A stretch of DNA of 20,179 bases from Syntrophomonadaceae bacterium. GTDB lineage: Bacteria; Bacillota; Dethiobacteria; DTU022. This document shows, piece after piece, positions 15,874 through 20,179 of the stretch. Position numbers and translations under genes: made by a program. The notes below the pieces were generated by a model. It was not told the DNA's origin, did not search any database, and saw only the letters and a program-made list of their open reading frames with translations. The DNA lies in the NCBI GenBank assembly GCA_003553895.1, contig PWFM01000038.1:1-20179 (forward strand). Direction: 5' to 3'. Position 1 is the stretch's first letter. The number at the start of each line of letters is the position of its first letter.

Positions 15874-15921
15874 TTACCCGGCCCGGTTTCTAGATGGTAT
15901 TACCCTCATTGCCCGGGGAAT

Positions 15922-15951
15922 AAAAAACCGGCCTGAAAGCTTCAAGCAGGC
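15922..15951 (-). terminator. Intrinsic terminator after the HD-domain gene
   Basis: GCCTG (15947-15951 read on the minus strand) pairs with CAGGC (15931-15935) across an 11-base loop containing AAGCTT. The stem is followed on the minus strand by CGG and six T residues (15922-15927). The stem is short but GC-rich, and the T-tract is good. It lies 70 bases after the stop at 16021. Confidence 0.65.
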
Positions 15952-16020
15952 AAAAAAGGCTAACCAGGCAGGACTACTATCAAGGGCGCTGCAAGGGGTG
16001 CCCGATCACCTGAAAAACCC

Positions 16021-16599
16021 TTAAAGGTCGCCCCTTAAATCCAGTTCATCTGCCGCCTTCTGCATCCCTTTTATTGTTTCCTCGATTAACTCTGTAACTT
16101 CCATGCCGAGGAGATTGGCTCCTTCTTCAATAATGCCCCGATCAACGCCGGCGGCAAAACCCTTCTGCTTCCACTTCTTTTTAACCGACTTGGCCGTCAA
16201 GTCGAGGATGCTTTTGCTGGGCCTCATTAACACCGTAGCCACAACCAGCCCTGTTAGCTCATCGATAGCATAGAGAACTTTCTCCATAGTTTCCACCGGT
16301 TCGACATCGGTGCAGATCTTCCAACCATGACTTTGCACCGCCCTGATGTAGTCTTCAGGCCACCCCTCTTCTTCAAGCATTTCCCGGGTTTTCAGGCAGT
16401 GTTCGTCCGGGTACTTCTCATAATCCAGATCATGGATCAGGCCTATGGCCCGCCACTTTTCAGGATCTTCGCCAAATTTTTCCGCAAAGTGGCCCATTAC
16501 CGCCTCTACAGCCAGGGCATGCTTGATCAAAGCGTCATTCTGGTTATGCTTTTTCAACAGGGCCATCGCTTCTTCCCGTCCGGGTCTTTTCTCTGCCAT
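16021..16599 (-). CDS. HD-domain hydrolase
   Basis: A 192-residue single-domain protein of the HD superfamily of metal-dependent phosphohydrolases. The metal ligands are visible: H27 in IKHALAVE, H56-D57 in GLIHDLDYEKYPDEH, and D113 in YAIDELTG, with a further His in VQSHG (H91). The YEKYPDEH segment is typical of the small HDIG-like proteins widespread in Bacillota and often annotated as HAD/HD hydrolases; substrates are not known. The preferred start is ATG at 16599 with AAGGAAG about eight bases upstream. The GTG at 16617 would add six residues but would put that site inside the coding region. It is transcribed divergently from the zinc-ribbon/DUF4282 gene and ends in its own terminator. 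Confidence 0.87.
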   Translation of the reverse strand: MAEKRPGREEAMALLKKHNQNDALIKHALAVEAVMGHFAEKFGEDPEKWRAIGLIHDLDYEKYPDEHCLKTREMLEEEGWPEDYIRAVQSHGWKICTDVEPVETMEKVLYAIDELTGLVVATVLMRPSKSILDLTAKSVKKKWKQKGFAAGVDRGIIEEGANLLGMEVTELIEETIKGMQKAADELDLRGDL

Positions 16600-16830
16600 A
16601 TTTCCCACTTCCTTCACAAATATTTTTCAGTTCAAGCGTTACCAAAATATTAAAAAAACCAGCGCCAAAAGAAGAACCTGTTACCAGTGCGCAACCCTTC
16701 TCAAGAGCGCAAGCTGTATTAATTTCTTTCTTTCCAGAAGGCAAAAATCCTGCTTCACCGGCGCCACGTTATCTAAGTTCAGAAGAGGAATGTTTACAGG
16801 CAAGTTAAAAGGAACCCGGCTAAATAAATA

Positions 16831-16859
16831 TTGTAAACAGCAGCCAGTTACATTATACT
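16831..16859 (+). promoter_or_regulatory. Sigma-A-type promoter for the zinc-ribbon/DUF4282 gene
   Basis: TTGTAA (16831-16836) and TATACT (16854-16859) are separated by exactly 17 bases on the plus strand. Transcription would start near 16866, about 70 bases before the ATG at 16938. The rest of the 338-bp divergent spacer (16600-16937) is AT-rich and shows no other supported feature. Confidence 0.65.
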
Positions 16860-16937
16860 TTATAAGGAACATCTTGAGGTAAACCTAATTTTTCATTTTA
16901 AAAACACAAATACCAAGTGGAAAGCGGAGGTCAGATA

Positions 16938-17468
16938 ATGAACGAGCAAGAATACAAAAACTGCCCAAATTGTGGAGAAGAAATCAAGCTGAAAGCAATT
17001 AAGTGCAGGTACTGTCCCTCTTTCTTAGAAAATAGTGAAGAACAGGGCGGAGCAGCGGGCGCTGATGAAAAAGGGCCGGATACCCCTTCCGGCAGGCAGA
17101 TTCCCCCGGAACCGCAGGGAACCATTCAAGACAGTGGCCATGATTTTGCTTCAAAAGGCAAGGGCTTTTTAGCTTCTCTTTTTGATGTCAAAATAACAGA
17201 AATGGTCACCCCAAAAATTATCCGCGTTCTATATATACTGGGGCTACTGGCCATCGGGCTGGGAATGTTTACAGCAATTATATCCTCCATTATTACTGTG
17301 GGCACAGCAGGATTCGGAACTGTTGTCATCACCCTGATTATGGCGCCGGTAGGGGCATTTATTGCCGTTGTTTTCCTGCGGGTTTACCTGGAACTAATCA
17401 TACTGTTCTTTAATATCTTCGACCAGTTGAAAGAAATAAAAGCCGATTTGAAGCAGCAGGAAAAATAA
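16938..17468 (+). CDS. Zinc-ribbon plus DUF4282 membrane protein
   Basis: This is the only intact plus-strand gene. The 176-residue protein starts with a C4 zinc ribbon (C9, C12, C23, C26, in CPNCGEE and KCRYC), continues with a hydrophilic Gly/Pro/Gln-rich linker (about 30-72), and ends with a DUF4282-type domain that begins at about residue 85 with TEMVTPKIIRVLY. That domain has two long hydrophobic segments (about 91-115 and 125-160) and ends with the RVYLELIILFFNIFDQLKEI pattern of the family. The zinc ribbon should be cytoplasmic. Function of the family is unknown. The ATG at 16938 has GGAGG seven bases upstream; a GTG at 16917 is in frame but less likely. It has its own promoter, and its last codons form half of its terminator. 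Confidence 0.85.
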   Translation: MNEQEYKNCPNCGEEIKLKAIKCRYCPSFLENSEEQGGAAGADEKGPDTPSGRQIPPEPQGTIQDSGHDFASKGKGFLASLFDVKITEMVTPKIIRVLYILGLLAIGLGMFTAIISSIITVGTAGFGTVVITLIMAPVGAFIAVVFLRVYLELIILFFNIFDQLKEIKADLKQQEK

Positions 17469-17490
17469 CCTGCTGCTTCTCATTCTTTTT
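17450..17490 (+). terminator. Intrinsic terminator overlapping the 3' end of the DUF4282 gene
   Basis: GAAGCAGCAGG (17450-17460) and CCTGCTGCTTC (17469-17479) form a perfect 11-bp stem. The 8-base loop holds the stop codon. A T-rich tail (TCATTCTTTTT) follows. The 5' arm is coding sequence for the final residues, so it is a strong and very economical terminator. Confidence 0.9.
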
Positions 17491-17579
17491 CGTAATCCAG
17501 GCTATTTCAAGCCGCACAAATATTCCAACCTGCCTGTTCAGATATGGCTTTAATAATTGAGCCGCTTTGTTGGAGACAG

Positions 17580-17729
17580 CTAGCTGCGCAGTTTTAATGC
17601 AAATAAAGAGGACAAAACCAGCAGGCCGACTGCGATAATGACACTTGATAAGTCTCCAGTTTGAAAGTAAGCGACAAGATTTAAAATTGCTATAATGATC
17701 ATGGCTGCAATTGCAAGTTTAGTTGCCAT
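17580..17729 (-). CDS. Small two-helix membrane protein (49 residues)
   Basis: A 49-codon ORF starting at ATG 17729 and ending with TAG at 17580-17582. GGGAG lies seven bases upstream of the ATG, and a TATAAT box is present at 17758-17763 on the minus strand, although no good -35 is seen. The product begins MATKLAIAAMIIIAILN, has a short polar turn (about residues 23-29, QTGDLSS), then a second hydrophobic helix (VIIAVGLLVLSSLFALKL) and a basic tail. This is a classic small integral membrane hairpin. It is not recognised as a known family, lies alone between the DUF4282 gene and the aminotransferase, and no terminator is obvious. The rest of the 17469-17863 spacer holds only the DUF4282 terminator and an AAAGG-C-CCTTT palindrome (17812-17822). 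Confidence 0.65.
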   Translation of the reverse strand: MATKLAIAAMIIIAILNLVAYFQTGDLSSVIIAVGLLVLSSLFALKLRS

Positions 17730-17863
17730 TTTAACTCTCCCTATGCGATAGATAAATATTATAAATATACTTTACCATAAAAAAATATTAAATGACAGAT
17801 TATGGCGGTTAAAGGCCCTTTACATTTATCAGATGCTGCGGCTACAGGCTATCTGTATTCTTT

Positions 17864-19186
17864 CTAAAGAAAGACCTTTGCTAGAACATCATCGAGCCTA
17901 TGAACAATAGCATCGATATCATCCCTGGTAACATTTAAAGGCGGCGCAATTATAACCCCGTCCCCACTGATGCCATCGGCACAACCGCGTGACCCGTAAA
18001 GAACCAGGCCCATCTCCAGGGCAGTGTCAACTACAGCGTTGGTGATATTTTCAGAAGGGTCAAAAGGCTGCCTGGTTTCTTTGTCCCGAACAAATTCCAT
18101 CCCCGCAAAAAAACCTATCCCCTCGACGTGGCCGATTTCCGGGTATTTTTCTTCCATTAATCGCAGTTGCCCCAGCAGATAGCTTTCCAGGTTCCGGGTA
18201 TTATCCAAAAGCTTATTATTTATAATATAGTTGACCACTTCCAAACCGGCCCTTGTCGCCACCGGGTTGCCCCCGAAAGTATGACCATGCGCAAAACTAC
18301 CCGAATTATTTTTAAAAGCCTGGTAAATTTTATCCCGCATGATCGCAGCGCCCAGGGGGATATAACATCCGCCCAGGCCCTTGGCCATGGCGATTATATC
18401 GGGAACCACACCCCAGTGTTCCAGAGCAAAAAAGCGCCCTGTCCTGCCCGCCCCGCTCATCACCTCGTCGGCAACAAGCAGGATGTTGTAACGATCACAG
18501 ATATCCCTCAGCAGGGGCCAGTAGCCTGGGGGAGGCACTGATACGCACAGCGAAGAGCCGACCACCGGTTCACAAATCACGGCAGCAATATTTTCCGCTC
18601 CTTCCCGCCTGATAACCTGCTCCAGGTCCTGGGCACACTCCAGGCTGCAGGAGGTTCGTTCCCGAGCGAAAGGACAGTGATAGCAGTTGTGCGGAGCAGC
18701 ATGCGGAAAATCAAGAAGCATTGGTGAATAACGCTTGCGCCGCGAAATATTGCCGCCTGCAGAAAGAGTTCCCAGGCTGTTGCCATGAAAACTCTGCCAT
18801 CTGGATACAACCTTGTATTTAGAAGTTTCCCCTAACTCAATAAAATATTCCCGGGCCACCTTGATGGCATATTCAACTGCCTCGGCGCCTCCGGAAACAA
18901 AAGTCACCCGGTTATTATCGCCGGGAGCCAGTTCATCCAGCAACCCGGCTAATTGCCTTGCAGGAGCATTGGTAAACTTAAACCGGTGCGTAAAGGTTAC
19001 TTTGTCCAGTTCTTCTTTTATGGCTTCGATGACCTCGGGGACGCCATGCCCGATATTGCTGGAAACCTCTCCACAACAGGCATCAAGGTACTCTTTGCCT
19101 TCTGAGTCCTCAAGGACCATCCCTGCTGCTTTTACTATTTCCGGATAACTCTTATTGAGATAAGGGTAAAATAGTCGATCCTGCAT
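17864..19186 (-). CDS. Class III (omega-amino-acid type) PLP aminotransferase
   Basis: A 440-residue fold-type-I enzyme of the class III family (ornithine/GABA/beta-alanine/DAPA aminotransferases). The PLP lysine lies in IIAMAKGLGGCYIPLGA (K269), the cofactor-binding Asp in LLVADEVMSGAGRTG, and the phosphate-binding segment in FVSGGAEAVEYAIK. A four-cysteine stretch (CYHCPFARERTSC and, four residues on, C) is common in a Bacillota/Proteobacteria subgroup annotated as aspartate aminotransferase family. The preferred start is ATG at 19186 with AAAGGGTG nine bases upstream; the GTG at 19198 would nearly abut that site. It is the third gene of a tight minus-strand unit after a lipoprotein and a 52-codon ORF. 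Likely donors are omega-amino acids such as beta-alanine, GABA or taurine; the exact one cannot be deduced. Confidence 0.9.
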   Translation of the reverse strand: MQDRLFYPYLNKSYPEIVKAAGMVLEDSEGKEYLDACCGEVSSNIGHGVPEVIEAIKEELDKVTFTHRFKFTNAPARQLAGLLDELAPGDNNRVTFVSGGAEAVEYAIKVAREYFIELGETSKYKVVSRWQSFHGNSLGTLSAGGNISRRKRYSPMLLDFPHAAPHNCYHCPFARERTSCSLECAQDLEQVIRREGAENIAAVICEPVVGSSLCVSVPPPGYWPLLRDICDRYNILLVADEVMSGAGRTGRFFALEHWGVVPDIIAMAKGLGGCYIPLGAAIMRDKIYQAFKNNSGSFAHGHTFGGNPVATRAGLEVVNYIINNKLLDNTRNLESYLLGQLRLMEEKYPEIGHVEGIGFFAGMEFVRDKETRQPFDPSENITNAVVDTALEMGLVLYGSRGCADGISGDGVIIAPPLNVTRDDIDAIVHRLDDVLAKVFL

Positions 19187-19209
19187 ATTCACTAACACCC
19201 TTTCTTAAA

Positions 19210-19368
19210 TTATTTGCTTCTCATTCCTGGATCACCATATGAAACATACTTTAAAGCGGGCAGTTTTCCATAAAACAGCCCGCTCATATTATCCCTGTCA
19301 GGCATTATTGCCATTACAGTTTTATTATTGTCAACGGTAACTGAGAAGCTTTTAATATCGGGCTCCAT
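19210..19368 (-). CDS. 52-residue ORF translationally coupled to the lipoprotein gene
   Basis: The ATG overlaps the lipoprotein stop as TAATG (19366-19370), and the frame stays open for 52 codons to TAA at 19210-19212, 23 bases before the aminotransferase start. The product begins MEPDIKSFSVTVDNNKTV, contains LFYGKLPALKYVSYGD and looks like a small beta-rich domain without a membrane helix. The tight packing on both sides and the weak GGAAG four bases before the ATG support translation. Codons 28-37 form a near-perfect 13-bp hairpin (19255-19284). It is not recognised as a known family. It could also be the split-off C-terminus of a once longer lipoprotein, since a single mutation of the stop would not join the frames but a frameshift would. 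Confidence 0.55.
   Translation of the reverse strand: MEPDIKSFSVTVDNNKTVMAIMPDRDNMSGLFYGKLPALKYVSYGDPGMRSK
19255..19284. repeat. Long stem-loop inside the 52-codon ORF
   Basis: AGCGGGCAGTTTT (19255-19267) and AAAACAGCCCGCT (19272-19284) form a 13-bp stem with one mismatch and a 4-base loop. On the minus strand it is followed only by TTTAAAG, so it is at best a weak terminator. It may act as a leaky stop or an RNA stabiliser ahead of the aminotransferase gene. Confidence 0.6.
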
Positions 19369-19724
19369 TATTCTTCCATTAACTTGTGCCTGATAAAAGT
19401 GTTATTGTATTTTGCATATATTACACCGGGTTCTTCGACATTTCCATATATTTCTGTTCCTACAGGAAGATAGTTGGCAATGTAATATTTTTCCCCTTTA
19501 ACCATGGGTTCTGTTTGTGAAACCTCTTTTTCTATTATTCCAAGGAGCTCCCACTCATCTGGCAGCTTCTGTTTCGTATGTCCTGTTTCTCCAAATAAAT
19601 CATCGCCTGAGGAAATCATGGGCTTGTAGGCCCATAAAACTTCTTCTTCGCTCTTGCACCCTGTAAAGATTACCATAAATACAAGGATTAAGATTAACGC
19701 ACAAGGATAAGTCATTTTTTGCAA
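19368..19724 (-). CDS. Small lipoprotein of unknown function
   Basis: About 118 residues beginning with a lipoprotein signal: a short basic start, a hydrophobic core (CALILILVFMVIF) and a lipobox ending TGC with the lipidated cysteine at C23. The mature part starts KSEEEVLWAYKPMI, is acidic and contains WELLGIIEKEV and a segment EKYYIANYLPVGTEIYG-type beta pattern near the end (YAKYNNTFIRHKL). It should be attached to the outer face of the cytoplasmic membrane. The start is uncertain: GTG at 19733, TTG at 19724 and ATG at 19715 are all in frame. TTG 19724 is preferred because AAGGTG lies six bases upstream. It leads a three-gene unit with the coupled 52-codon ORF and the aminotransferase. No family is confidently recognised. 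Confidence 0.7.
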   Translation of the reverse strand: MQKMTYPCALILILVFMVIFTGCKSEEEVLWAYKPMISSGDDLFGETGHTKQKLPDEWELLGIIEKEVSQTEPMVKGEKYYIANYLPVGTEIYGNVEEPGVIYAKYNNTFIRHKLMEE

Positions 19725-19816
19725 ATTTATCACCTTGCTAATCTTTCTTTCCCTTCATGAAAATTCCTGCTATATTTTACAAAATTCATAATTCATTAGC
19801 TCTGCTCAGGTTTAAT

Positions 19817-19945
19817 GTGTTGAAAATTGCAGCAAAATAAAACCCCAACTCTTTAGCCGGAGCGCTGGCCGGCGTTATAAGAGAAAAGGGAGAAGCTGAA
19901 ATGCAGGCAATCGGAGCCGGTTCCCTAAATCAAGCCATGAAAGCG
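19817..19945 (+). pseudogene. spoVS: spoVS remnant (stage V sporulation protein S), stop-interrupted and 3'-truncated
   Basis: Read in one plus-strand frame, this gives VLKIAAK, a TAA stop (19838-19840), then NPNSLAGALAGVIREKG, EAEMQAIGAGSLNQAMKA. This aligns residue for residue with the first half of SpoVS, which typically reads LKVSAKSNPNSVAGALAGV...IQAIGAGALNQAVKA. The stop replaces the conserved serine after the lysine (a TCA-to-TAA type change). After codon 943-945 similarity ends abruptly, so the second half of the roughly 86-residue protein is missing. SpoVS is a small Alba-like DNA-binding protein of spore formers; a functional copy is presumably elsewhere. The first codon is GTG at 19817, with a poor ribosome binding site. 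Confidence 0.85.
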
Positions 19946-20179
19946 CAGCACCTTCATTTAATCTTTTCTAACTCATCAATGAAATCATTAATGCTTTTTG
20001 AAACTTTCATTCGCACAAGCCATCCTATTCCGATTATTTTAGGAGTAAAAGTGCCCGATTAGTTAAAGGATGGTAGTTGCGGCAAGATTTCCGGTAAAAT
20101 CAACACCGGACATTTTGGCGGCGGGAGGGTAAAAAAATACAGGGCTTTAGCAGGCAGAGCAGGTCAAAATCACCGTGCA
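19946..20179. other. Right-edge region without a supported gene
   Basis: After the spoVS break the plus frame stays open to a TAG at 20059 without recognisable similarity. On the minus strand an open stretch (19954-20058) reads FTPKIIGIGWLVR and ends DFIDELEKIK, faintly like a shortened DUF4282 end, but it has no ribosome binding site and an in-frame stop just upstream. Beyond 20060 only a small CCGGT/ACCGG inverted repeat is visible. The region looks like decayed DNA. Confidence 0.5.

Noticed and set aside
19954..20058. Minus-strand ORF ending in DELEKIK as a small gene
   Set aside because: In-frame stop immediately upstream, no ribosome binding site before its GTG or ATG; kept only as a possible DUF4282-like remnant.

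Overview
The window looks like chromosomal DNA from a spore-forming anaerobic member of the Bacillota (Clostridia/Dethiobacteria-like). This is inferred from strong AAGGAGG-type ribosome binding sites, frequent GTG and TTG starts, a corrinoid methyl-carrier gene beside a betaine-type transporter, a Stickland-type Ala-tRNA(Pro) editing protein, and a decayed copy of the sporulation gene spoVS. The genus cannot be read from the sequence. All protein genes but one lie on the minus strand, so the description below runs from high to low coordinates in transcription order.

Right end (17.5-20.2 kb): a spoVS fragment on the plus strand, interrupted by a stop and cut off at its 3' half, sits beside a second possible remnant. 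Next comes a compact minus-strand unit: a small lipoprotein, a 52-codon ORF coupled to it through TAATG, and a class III aminotransferase. A separate 49-codon two-helix membrane ORF follows.

Middle right (13.2-17.5 kb): the only plus-strand gene is a zinc-ribbon/DUF4282 membrane protein, with its own sigma-A-type promoter and intrinsic terminator. Divergent from it is an HD-domain hydrolase that ends in a terminator. The tRNA thiolase mnmA, with its own promoter, and a saccharopine reductase-like dehydrogenase come next.

Middle left (6.4-13.1 kb): a secreted, C-terminally anchored UshA/5'-nucleotidase-like enzyme, a D-amino-acid-transaminase-like class IV aminotransferase, a Nif3-family protein, a coiled-coil C4 zinc-ribbon protein directly behind an intrinsic terminator, a membrane-anchored helical-repeat protein, and TatC. 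These are followed by a protein made almost entirely of MORN repeats (21 tandem 23-residue units).

Left end (1-4.8 kb): a coherent methylated-amine module. A sigma-A-type promoter precedes a ProXp-ala/PrdX-like deacylase gene, which is followed by a sigma-54 enhancer-binding activator with a cysteine-rich sensor domain. A textbook -24/-12 promoter lies between that activator and a BCCT (glycine betaine-type) transporter, which is followed by the start of a methyltransferase corrinoid protein. The simplest reading is that the activator senses a signal linked to quaternary amines or redox state and switches on uptake of a betaine-like substrate and its corrinoid-dependent demethylation. The best candidates for something undescribed are the regulated betaine module with its coupled tRNA-editing gene, the MORN protein with a hidden two-unit super-period, and the two small ORFs.
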